Made by a program: the position numbers and the translations under genes
Assembly: GCF_014647135.1 (NCBI RefSeq)
Contig: NZ_BMOP01000002.1
Span: 124,001 to 188,000, forward strand
From: Shewanella xiamenensis
GTDB taxonomy: Bacteria; Pseudomonadota; Gammaproteobacteria; Enterobacterales; Shewanellaceae
Direction: 5' to 3'
Length of the DNA: 64,000 nucleotides
Notes under the pieces: model-generated
What the model was told of the DNA's origin: nothing
Database searches by the model: none
What the model saw: the letters and a program-made list of their open reading frames with translations, nothing else
Part shown: in pieces, positions 55,181-64,000 of the stretch
How positions within the stretch are numbered: the stretch's first letter is position 1
How the letters are laid out: each line of letters opens with the position of its first letter

Positions 55181-58100
55181 ATGAGCTTATATCATCCCAG
55201 TTTTGAGCGGGACAATTGTGGGTTTGGCTTGATTGCACAAATGGATGGCGAAGCCAGTCATCGTATAGTGCGCACAGCCATCCATGGCCTTGATCGCATG
55301 AAACACCGTGGCGGTATCGCCTCTGATGGTCGAACTGGGGACGGCTGTGGTTTATTGATGCAGCTACCATTGCAATTCTTTGAGGCCGTAGCCGCAGAAA
55401 ATGACTGGCACTTGAGCCGCAAATTCGCTGTAGGCATGTTGTTTTTAAGCCAAGATGAGGAATTAGCCGACCAAGCTAAATTCATCCTCGAACGCGAACT
55501 GGAGCGTGAAACATTAAGTATCGCTGGTTGGCGTAAAGTCCCTATCAATCCTGAGGTATTGGGTGAGATTGGTAAATCGAGCCTACCGCAAATCTATCAA
55601 GTGCTGATTAACGCCCCCATTGGTTGGCGTGAGAAAGATCTTGAGCGACGTCTCTACATGGCTCGCCGCCGTTTAGAGCAACAAATTACTGACGATAAAG
55701 ACTTTTATGTCGCGAGTCTTTCAGGCCAAGTCATCGTCTACAAAGGCTTGATGATGCCTGCCGACTTACCCGCATTCTATCCCGACCTTGCCGATATCCG
55801 TTTGAAGAGCTCTATTTGTCTATTCCATCAACGCTTTTCAACTAATACTTCACCTAAATGGCCACTCGCTCAGCCCTTTAGGTATCTTGCCCATAACGGC
55901 GAGATCAATACGATTACCGGTAACCGCCAATGGGCTCGCGCTCGCGCCTATAAATTTAATTCGCCGCTGCTGCCTGACTTACAGCAGGCGGCCCCCTTTG
56001 TGAATGAAACGGGTTCTGACTCCTCCTCCCTCGACAATATGCTCGAGATGCTGCTCTCAGGCGGGATGGACTTATACCGCGCCATGCGTTTGCTGATCCC
56101 GCCAGCATGGCAAAGTAACCCTGAGATGGATGACGAGCTAAAAGCCTTCTATGACTTTAACTCCATGCATATGGAGCCATGGGATGGTCCTGCGGGGATC
56201 GTAATGACCAACGGCCGCCACGCCGCTTGCGCGGTCGATCGTAACGGTCTGCGCCCATCTCGGTATGTGATCACCAAAGATCGTATCTTAACCCTTGCCT
56301 CAGAAGTCGGCATTTGGGACTACGCCGCCGATGAAGTGATTGAAAAAGGCCGTGTCGGCCCTGGCGAGTTGTTAGTGTTAGATACATTAAATGGCCGTCT
56401 ATATCAGTCATTCGAAATCGATAACGATCTTAAGCGTCGCCACCCCTACAAAGAATGGATGGCCAAAAACAGTCGTACTTTAATTCCTGCCGAGCAGCTA
56501 ACGACAGAGCAACATGGCGCCAGTGAATTAAGCCCTGAGCAACTACTGCAATACCAAAAGCAATTTGGTTACACCCGCGAAGAACTTGAACAAGTGATTT
56601 GGGTGCTGGCAAAACAAGGCGAAGAAGCGACAGGCTCCATGGGCGATGATACGCCAATGGCCGTATTGTCGAAAAAGTCACGCTCGCTCTATGACTATTT
56701 CAGGCAAAAATTCGCTCAAGTCACTAACCCGCCTATCGATCCATTGCGTGAAAAGCACGTGATGTCTCTGGCGACCTGTATCGGCCGCGAGCAAAACCTC
56801 TTCAACGAAACTACTGGCCATGCCTATCGAGTGATGTTCAACTCACCGATATTATTATTCAGTGATTTCAATCAATTACTCGGATTAGATAGCACTTACT
56901 ATCGCGCCAATATCGTCGATTTAAACTACGATCCGAAGGAAGGCTTAGAACAGGCGATTCGCCGTATCACCTCGGAAGCCGAGCGTTTAGCCCGCAGTGG
57001 CACAACGCTGCTGATTTTATCCGACCGCGCAATTGATAAATCGGCGCAGGTAATTCCGGCGGCCATGGCGGTCGGCGCAGTACAACAAATGCTTGTGAGT
57101 AAGAGCCTACGCTGCGATACCAACATCATTGTTGAGACCGCCTCGGCGCGAGATCCGCACCACTTTGCAGTGCTACTCGGCTTTGGCGCCACGGCGATTT
57201 ATCCCTATTTAGTGTATGAATCAATCTCAGATCTGGCTAAACGTCATGGACTGACCGACACCACGGCATTGATGCTCAACTTCCGTTACGGCATCGAGAA
57301 GGGTCTACGTAAGATCATGTCGAAGATGGGGATCAGCACCGTCGGTTCCTACCGTTGTAGCCAACAGTTTGAGGCCATTGGTATTGCCAGTGATGTGATT
57401 GAACTCTGCTTTAAAGGTGTGGTGAGCCGTATAGAAGGCGCAAGCTTTGAGGATATCGCCAACGATCAAGCGCTGCTGCACAAGGCCGCTTACCGCGCCC
57501 ATGTGCCGCTGCCACAGGGTGGTTTACTCAAATACGTGGATGGCGGTGAGTACCACTGCTTCAACCCAGATGTGGTCAACACATTGCAGGCATCCTTAAT
57601 CGACAAAAATTTTGCGACCTATAAGAAGTTTGCCCAATTAGTCGATAACCGCCCAGTTGCCACCCTAAGGGATTTGATTGGCATTAAGGCTGACCAAGCC
57701 GCAATTGAACTGGATAAGGTCGAAGCTGCTAGCCACTTGTTCCCACGTTTTGACAGTGCGGCCATGAGTATCGGTGCCTTAAGCCCAGAGGCCCATGAAG
57801 CATTAGCCATTGCCATGAATCGCTTAGGCGGCCGCTCCAACTCGGGCGAAGGTGGTGAGGATGCTCGCCGCTTTAACACCGAACGTAACTCGGCGATTAA
57901 ACAAATTGCCTCGGCACGTTTTGGCGTAACCGCCCATTACCTAGTCAATGCCGATGTGTTGCAGATTAAAGTGGCCCAGGGTGCAAAACCCGGTGAAGGC
58001 GGACAACTGCCAGGCCATAAGGTGAGTGTGGAAATTGCAGGGCTGCGCCACGCGCGCCCAGGTGTAACCTTAATTTCACCACCACCGCATCATGATATTT

Positions 58101-59629
58101 ACTCTATCGAAGACTTAGCCCAGCTGATTTTCGATTTAAAACAAATCAATACCAAGGCACTGATCTCTGTGAAGTTAGTGTCTGAGCCCGGTGTCGGCAC
58201 TATCGCTACAGGTGTGGCAAAAGCCTATGCCGATATGATCACTATTTCTGGCTACGATGGTGGCACAGGCGCGAGCCCTATCACCTCGGTGAAATACGCC
58301 GGCAGCCCATGGGAACTCGGCCTTGCCGAAGTGCATCAATCTCTGGTGGAAAATGGCCTGCGTCATAAGATCCGCTTGCAGGTCGATGGCGGCCTAAAAA
58401 CCGGAACCGACGTCATCAAGGCGGCCTTACTCGGCGCCGAAAGCTTTGGTTTTGGGACTGTGCCTATGATTGCCTTAGGTTGTAAGTACCTGCGTATTTG
58501 CCACCTGAACAACTGCGCTACTGGTGTCGCAACTCAGGACAAGAAACTGCGCGATAACCACTACCACGGCTTACCAGAGCGAGTGATGACTTACTTTGAG
58601 TTTGTCGCCGAGGAAGTGCGCGAATGGATGGCAACCCTAGGGGTCAGCAAGTTCGAAGACTTAGTGGGCCGCAGTGAGTGGCTACATACCTTAGAAGGCC
58701 AGACCGATAAACAACGCGGACTCGATTTAGCGCCGATCCTGTATCAGCCTAAGGTCAGAGCCAGCACCTCGCGTACTTGGCAGGAAACCAATCCACCAGC
58801 AGATTTAGGCTTACTCAACCAACATCTGCTCAACGAGTGCCAGAGTGCAGTAGATAAGGGCGAGTGTTTCGATGCCGCTTACAGTATCAACAACACTGAC
58901 CGCTCAGTGGGCGCACGCCTGTCGGGCTATATCGCAACTACCCTTGGCGTTAAAGGCACTAAGGCACCGATTAAACTCAGCTTTAATGGCAGTGCCGGCC
59001 AAAGCTTTGGGGTATGGAACAGCCCAGGCCTCGAACTCAAGCTCTGCGGTGATGCCAACGACTACGTCGGTAAAGGCATGTCGGGCGGTAAGATTGTGAT
59101 TTATCCACCGCTGGGTAGCCCATTCCAGAGCGAGCGCAGCGCGATTGTCGGTAACACTTGTCTGTATGGTGCGACTGGTGGACGCTTCTTCGCCGCAGGT
59201 CAAGCGGGTGAACGCTTTGCGGTACGTAACTCGGGCGCGATTGCTGTAGTTGAAGGCTTAGGCGATAACGGCTGCGAATACATGACCAGCGGTATCGTTG
59301 TCGTGCTCGGTAAAACTGGGGTGAACTTCGGCGCAGGGATGACGGGCGGCTTTGCTTATGTCTTCGACCAATTTGGCCGCTTTAATCGCCGCGTCAATAG
59401 CGAACTGGTAGACACCCAAAAGCTCGAATCGCCTATTCATCAGCAACATTTAAAAGGCTTGATTGAGGAGCATGTGGCCGAGACTGGCAGTGAGCACGCG
59501 AAGATGATCTTAAGCGACTTTGCCAACTGGTTAGATTGCTTTGTATTAGTGAAACCGAAAAATATCGCCGTTGCAGATCTGCTCAAATTAGAGCAATCGA
59601 GCCCGGAACTGGCAGTAAAAGCGGGGTAA
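55181..59629 (+). CDS. gltB: Glutamate synthase (NADPH) large subunit GltB
   Basis: This 1482-residue protein has the normal domain order: a class II glutamine amidotransferase domain (about 13-420) whose catalytic Cys is C13 in RDNCGFGL after a short propeptide, a central domain, an FMN/3Fe-4S synthase domain (about 800-1190; GGRSNSGEGGEDARRF, AKPGEGGQLPGHKV, ISGYDGGTGASPI, LNNCATGVATQD) and a C-terminal GXGXG beta-helix domain (about 1240-1430). It takes the amide of glutamine to make two glutamates with 2-oxoglutarate. gltD follows after six bases. Confidence 0.98.
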   Translation: MSLYHPSFERDNCGFGLIAQMDGEASHRIVRTAIHGLDRMKHRGGIASDGRTGDGCGLLMQLPLQFFEAVAAENDWHLSRKFAVGMLFLSQDEELADQAKFILERELERETLSIAGWRKVPINPEVLGEIGKSSLPQIYQVLINAPIGWREKDLERRLYMARRRLEQQITDDKDFYVASLSGQVIVYKGLMMPADLPAFYPDLADIRLKSSICLFHQRFSTNTSPKWPLAQPFRYLAHNGEINTITGNRQWARARAYKFNSPLLPDLQQAAPFVNETGSDSSSLDNMLEMLLSGGMDLYRAMRLLIPPAWQSNPEMDDELKAFYDFNSMHMEPWDGPAGIVMTNGRHAACAVDRNGLRPSRYVITKDRILTLASEVGIWDYAADEVIEKGRVGPGELLVLDTLNGRLYQSFEIDNDLKRRHPYKEWMAKNSRTLIPAEQLTTEQHGASELSPEQLLQYQKQFGYTREELEQVIWVLAKQGEEATGSMGDDTPMAVLSKKSRSLYDYFRQKFAQVTNPPIDPLREKHVMSLATCIGREQNLFNETTGHAYRVMFNSPILLFSDFNQLLGLDSTYYRANIVDLNYDPKEGLEQAIRRITSEAERLARSGTTLLILSDRAIDKSAQVIPAAMAVGAVQQMLVSKSLRCDTNIIVETASARDPHHFAVLLGFGATAIYPYLVYESISDLAKRHGLTDTTALMLNFRYGIEKGLRKIMSKMGISTVGSYRCSQQFEAIGIASDVIELCFKGVVSRIEGASFEDIANDQALLHKAAYRAHVPLPQGGLLKYVDGGEYHCFNPDVVNTLQASLIDKNFATYKKFAQLVDNRPVATLRDLIGIKADQAAIELDKVEAASHLFPRFDSAAMSIGALSPEAHEALAIAMNRLGGRSNSGEGGEDARRFNTERNSAIKQIASARFGVTAHYLVNADVLQIKVAQGAKPGEGGQLPGHKVSVEIAGLRHARPGVTLISPPPHHDIYSIEDLAQLIFDLKQINTKALISVKLVSEPGVGTIATGVAKAYADMITISGYDGGTGASPITSVKYAGSPWELGLAEVHQSLVENGLRHKIRLQVDGGLKTGTDVIKAALLGAESFGFGTVPMIALGCKYLRICHLNNCATGVATQDKKLRDNHYHGLPERVMTYFEFVAEEVREWMATLGVSKFEDLVGRSEWLHTLEGQTDKQRGLDLAPILYQPKVRASTSRTWQETNPPADLGLLNQHLLNECQSAVDKGECFDAAYSINNTDRSVGARLSGYIATTLGVKGTKAPIKLSFNGSAGQSFGVWNSPGLELKLCGDANDYVGKGMSGGKIVIYPPLGSPFQSERSAIVGNTCLYGATGGRFFAAGQAGERFAVRNSGAIAVVEGLGDNGCEYMTSGIVVVLGKTGVNFGAGMTGGFAYVFDQFGRFNRRVNSELVDTQKLESPIHQQHLKGLIEEHVAETGSEHAKMILSDFANWLDCFVLVKPKNIAVADLLKLEQSSPELAVKAG

Positions 59630-59632
59630 TAG

Positions 59633-61042
<1,410 letters not shown>

Positions 61043-61077
61043 TGGTTTTTTGTTGTACCGCTGTAGCTGTGAGTCTA

Positions 61078-61145
61078 GGACTCGTACCCACGAGTCCACC
61101 ATTTGCTTGTGAATTTTGGCGCACCTTAGGGTGCGCATTTTTTTA
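61078..61145 (+). terminator. Two hairpins ending gltBD, the second a terminator
   Basis: GGACTCGT (61078-61085) pairs with ACGAGTCC (61090-61097). Next, GCGCACC (61119-61125) pairs with GGTGCGC (61130-61136), followed by ATTTTTTT. The second is a standard Rho-independent terminator. Confidence 0.85.
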
Positions 61146-61289
61146 CCCATTCGCCGTTTAACATTATCCCAATCAAGCAATCGCAATCCCACAATAACGT
61201 CAAAGCATAACTGTGGTATATTAGCCGCCATTCTGTTATCCCACTCTTTTAGTGGCATCACACATTCAGTTGAATCAAAAGGGTCTCCC

Positions 61290-62000
61290 ATGAAAATTGG
61301 TATTATTGGCGCAATGGAGCCAGAAGTTGCCCATCTTATTGCGGCTATGACAAACGCCTCTTCGCAAACGATTGCAGGTGTTGAATTTATCGCTGGCACC
61401 TTAGCGGGCAAAGACGTTGTAGTCACCCGCTCTGGTATTGGTAAAGTTGCCGCCAGTATCGCCACCACACTGCTAATTGAAAAATACGCCCCCGATGCGG
61501 TGATCAACACAGGTTCTGCGGGTGGTTTTGTCGATTCACTGTCGATTGGCGATATCGTGATTTCATCCGAAGTGCGCCACCACGATGTGGATGTCACCGC
61601 ATTTGGTTACGAAATAGGCCAAATGGCGCAGCAACCCGCAGCCTTTATTCCAGCGCCATACTTAGTCGAAGCAGCCAATAAGGCCATCGCACAATTAGGC
61701 GAAGTGAAAGCGATTGAAGGCTTAATCTGTACTGGCGATAGCTTTATTTGCGACCCTGTTCGCACCAAGACCATGTTGGAGCACTTCCCAACCATGGCGG
61801 CCTGTGAGATGGAAGGCGCGGCAATTGCCCAAGTTTGTCATCAGTTCGGCGTGCCATTTGTGGTGATCCGCTCGCTCTCTGACAACGCCAACAACGACTC
61901 CCCCGTCGACTTCGATTCTTACATTGTGAAGGCAGGTTACCATTCAGCATTGATGGTGATGTTGCTGCTTGAGCAATTAGATCCAAACTCAGTAAAGTAA
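61290..62000 (+). CDS. mtn: 5'-methylthioadenosine/S-adenosylhomocysteine nucleosidase
   Basis: This 236-residue enzyme (Pfs/MtnN) cleaves the purine from MTA, SAH and 5'-deoxyadenosine, recycling methyl-cycle by-products. Motifs: [13 protein letters not shown] at the N-terminus, VINTGSAGG near 74-82, [12 protein letters not shown] (about 171-182) with the substrate-binding Glu, and VIRSLSDNA with the catalytic Asp. The frame is open back to 61116, but that would start inside the gltD terminator. ATG 61290 has AAGGG six to seven bases upstream. Confidence 0.96.
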   Translation: MKIGIIGAMEPEVAHLIAAMTNASSQTIAGVEFIAGTLAGKDVVVTRSGIGKVAASIATTLLIEKYAPDAVINTGSAGGFVDSLSIGDIVISSEVRHHDVDVTAFGYEIGQMAQQPAAFIPAPYLVEAANKAIAQLGEVKAIEGLICTGDSFICDPVRTKTMLEHFPTMAACEMEGAAIAQVCHQFGVPFVVIRSLSDNANNDSPVDFDSYIVKAGYHSALMVMLLLEQLDPNSVK

Positions 62001-62031
62001 TTGACTAAAGCATGATTGCGGAAAGTACCTG

Positions 62032-63021
62032 ATGCACAGTTCTTTTTATCAACAACTTGTCGAAATTGATGGCGCTTTGTTTGAGGGCTTCTTGGTACTT
62101 TTCTTTGCTTTATTGCTGGCGCGTTTAGCGCCATTGCCGAGGGAAATGCAGCCACTGATTTGGTTTAGTCACTTAGCCAAACAGCTCGCCGCCAAAGTCA
62201 ATCGCCCCGGACGCGCGCCCAGCCAACAGGCAACCGCCGGCTTTTTATCCATGTTGCTGCTGGTATTTCCCTTTTGGGCGATTATCACTTTCTTACTCGA
62301 GCTCGCGGCTTTCCCTTGGTTTTTTGAGTTTTTAGTTCTGTATCTGTGTTTGAGTGATGGAGGCTTTAGCCAAGTCGCCGACGAAATCGCTAAGGCATTA
62401 AAACGCGAGGATAATGCCAGCGCAAAAAAGCTATTACAGCCGTGGGTTGTCCGTGATACGGATAACCTATCGGAAGTGGGCTTAACCAAAGCGACGATTG
62501 AAAAATTGGCTACAGCGCCAATTTACGGTACGGCTTCGACTATCTTCTTCTTTGCGATCGCGGGTGCGCCTATGGTGCTGGCGGTCAGAATGATTAAACA
62601 ACTCGAGCTCAGCTGGCCACCTATACAACCTAAATATCAGCATTTTTGCAGTACTGTGAATATTATCTCAACGGTACTACTGGCAATACCCGCTTGGTTA
62701 TGGAGCCTATCTATTGCCATTCAGGGGGGCCCTAAAGCCTTGGCATTACTGTTTCGCACCTCTAAAAATCATCCCGCCCTACGGGGTTATGTGATGAGTG
62801 TGTCCTTAGTGGCGAATATTTTACGGATTGAATTAGGCGGACCGCAGAAGTTTTCGGGGCAACGCATTGATGTGGCGAAGATAGTCTATGGCCCACAGCC
62901 GCACCATGAGAATATTACTCCCGCAGTAAAACTCACCTCACGCGCCTGCGCAATTTGGTTTAGTTTTATCACGCTTCTTCCCTTCCTTTGGGCGGGTTTA
63001 CGCTGGCTACAAACCCTGTGA
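62032..63021 (+). CDS. CobD/CbiB-like membrane protein
   Basis: This 329-residue protein has about five membrane segments (17-35, 72-105, 165-190, 210-235 and 305-325). The middle region WVVRDTDNLSEVGLTKATIEKLATAPIYG resembles the family's GRDTxxLxxxxVxRAxIExxAEN segment, but the usual Glu-Asn pair is missing. No other cobamide genes are nearby. It may be a CbiB relative with another role. It lies 31 bases after mtn and is probably cotranscribed with it. Confidence 0.7.
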   Translation: MHSSFYQQLVEIDGALFEGFLVLFFALLLARLAPLPREMQPLIWFSHLAKQLAAKVNRPGRAPSQQATAGFLSMLLLVFPFWAIITFLLELAAFPWFFEFLVLYLCLSDGGFSQVADEIAKALKREDNASAKKLLQPWVVRDTDNLSEVGLTKATIEKLATAPIYGTASTIFFFAIAGAPMVLAVRMIKQLELSWPPIQPKYQHFCSTVNIISTVLLAIPAWLWSLSIAIQGGPKALALLFRTSKNHPALRGYVMSVSLVANILRIELGGPQKFSGQRIDVAKIVYGPQPHHENITPAVKLTSRACAIWFSFITLLPFLWAGLRWLQTL

Positions 63022-63064
63022 TATGATGCCTCTCATCTTAACATTAGGTTAAAGGCTGACTATC

Positions 63065-63454
63065 TTGTTCGAAAACATGCATGTCTCATTAACAACTCCT
63101 GCGTTGTTATTTCCGGCAATTTCCTTGCTATTACTAGCTTACACCAACCGATTCTTTGCACTGGCAGCATTGATCCGTCAGTTAAGTAACGGCGACAAAC
63201 CCGTGCATCAGGATCAGATTAAAAACTTAAGTCAGCGGATCAGGATTATTCGCCGCATGCAGGAAGCTGGTGTATCGAGTTTTGCCCTGTGTGTGCTCTG
63301 TATGATTTTTATTTATATCGGTTTTAACAAGACTGGCTCCATCATCTTTGGTGCCAGCTTGTTACTCTTACTTTATTCACTGATTTTATCTGTCATTGAA
63401 ATTCGTATTTCTGTGGATGCGCTTAATATCCATATCAAAGAGATGAGTAAATGA
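63065..63454 (+). CDS. DUF2721 membrane protein
   Basis: This 129-residue protein has three helices (about 10-32, 72-90 and 92-112) and the family layout: an N-terminal [20 protein letters not shown] helix, a basic loop (IRIIRRMQ) and two C-terminal helices. The function is unknown. The start is TTG at 63065, nine bases after AAAGG; ATG 63077 is possible but lies too far from any ribosome site. The stop overlaps the next start as ATGA. Confidence 0.8.
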   Translation: MFENMHVSLTTPALLFPAISLLLLAYTNRFFALAALIRQLSNGDKPVHQDQIKNLSQRIRIIRRMQEAGVSSFALCVLCMIFIYIGFNKTGSIIFGASLLLLLYSLILSVIEIRISVDALNIHIKEMSK

Positions 63455-64000
63455 ACCATTGGATTTACTTCTTCGATTTATGTGGCACGGCAGTATTTGC
63501 CCTGTCTGGCGCCTTAGCTGCTGGACGTCATCGCATGGACCCCTTTGGGGTGATAGTGCTTGCATCGGTTACTGCTGTAGGTGGTGGCAGTATCCGTGAT
63601 GCGCTGATTGGTGCCACACCCGTGTTTTGGATCCGCGACCCAAACTACATCATCGTTATCCTTGCGACTGTAGTGGCTTGTTTGCTGTTAGTACGTCGCC
63701 CACGCAAGATGCCTGAGTATACGCTCCCCGTAGCTGATGCCTTAGGTTTAGCCCTGTTCACTGTGATTGGTGCAGAAAAAGCCCTCAATATGGGGCTAAG
63801 TGGCATGATTGCCGTCGTGATGGGCTTGATCACGGGCGTAGGAGGAGGCATTATTCGAGACTTACTGTGCCGACAAATCCCTATGGTGTTGCGCACTGAA
63901 ATCTATGCCACGGCCTCAATTATCGGCGGTATTGGTTATACCGTAAGCTTAGCCTTGGGTATGGGCGAAAAAACGGCACTGTTTTTAGCCATGACCAGTG
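63451..64000 (+). CDS. TRIC-family (UPF0126, YicG/YadS-like) cation channel protein, partial
   Basis: The frame runs from ATG 63451, overlapping the DUF2721 stop by four bases, to the right edge (183 codons seen). It begins [20 protein letters not shown] and has the family repeat [11 protein letters not shown] (about 46-56) and [10 protein letters not shown] (about 132-141), two copies of a GGGxxRD motif. Bacterial TRIC proteins are trimeric K+/Na+-conducting channels. About 20-30 residues are missing beyond the window. Confidence 0.9.
   Translation, partial: MNHWIYFFDLCGTAVFALSGALAAGRHRMDPFGVIVLASVTAVGGGSIRDALIGATPVFWIRDPNYIIVILATVVACLLLVRRPRKMPEYTLPVADALGLALFTVIGAEKALNMGLSGMIAVVMGLITGVGGGIIRDLLCRQIPMVLRTEIYATASIIGGIGYTVSLALGMGEKTALFLAMTS

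Noticed and set aside
61116-61289. Longer N-terminus for the nucleosidase gene
   Set aside because: It would start inside the gltBD terminator, has no ribosome site, and the ATG at 61290 gives the exact family start.

Overview
The window is a stretch of chromosome from a gammaproteobacterium, almost certainly Shewanella (S. oneidensis/MR-4 type). Protein sequences, the gltB-yhcC-hptA-oxyR neighbourhood, the long three-part PheA and the DUF2960 protein all fit that genus. This is inferred from remembered family sequences; no search was run. Nearly all of it is core genome. I found no prophage, insertion sequence, CRISPR array, rRNA or tRNA gene.

Layout. 1-9 kb: end of a DJ-1/PfpI gene, the yqiJ-yqiK flotillin pair, an M32 carboxypeptidase, a run of small genes (GNAT acetyltransferase, DUF486, DUF2960, RDD) and lptFG for LPS export. 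9-21 kb: pepA, then aromatic amino acid synthesis. pheA lies behind a readable phenylalanine attenuator and aroF-tyrA forms an operon. Between them sit a CPA1 antiporter and the nitrosative-stress pair hcp-hcr. 20.8-27 kb: rpsP-rimM-trmD-rplS, ffh, ypjD and a CorC/CNNM gene. 27-28.6 kb: an AT-rich secreted protein of unknown function, the one clearly accessory gene. 28.6-38.7 kb: a long minus-strand block with a DUF962 gene, acpS, pdxJ, recO, era, rnc, lepB, lepA, rseC, rseB, rseA and rpoE, with a sigma-E type promoter in front of rpoE. 38.9-44 kb: nadB, a hexanucleotide repeat, ygfX-sdhE, and nhaR and nhaA separated by a small periplasmic protein. 44-49.4 kb: thyA, lgt, a TauE-type permease, ptsP and rppH. 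49.4-50.1 kb: a 690-bp AT-rich gap rich in DnaA-box-like sequences. 50-64 kb: mutH, a membrane class III cyclase, oxyR, hptA, yhcC, gltBD, mtn, a CbiB-like membrane protein, a DUF2721 protein and the start of a TRIC-family gene.

How the genes work together. AroF supplies the shikimate pathway, and PheA and TyrA split chorismate between Phe and Tyr, so both branch enzymes and one entry enzyme lie within 10 kb. RpoE, RseA, RseB and RseC form the envelope-stress module and share a strand with the LepB signal peptidase and Era/RNase III. NhaR probably controls NhaA. OxyR and HptA (phosphorelay to ArcA) sit side by side.

Most interesting points: PheA carries a third domain that looks like a type I-beta DAHP synthase without its catalytic residues; the phe attenuator can be drawn base by base; the rppH-mutH gap holds a DnaA-box cluster; and a hexamer repeat lies in frame directly behind the ygfX stop codon. 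I found no multi-gene system that I would call new.
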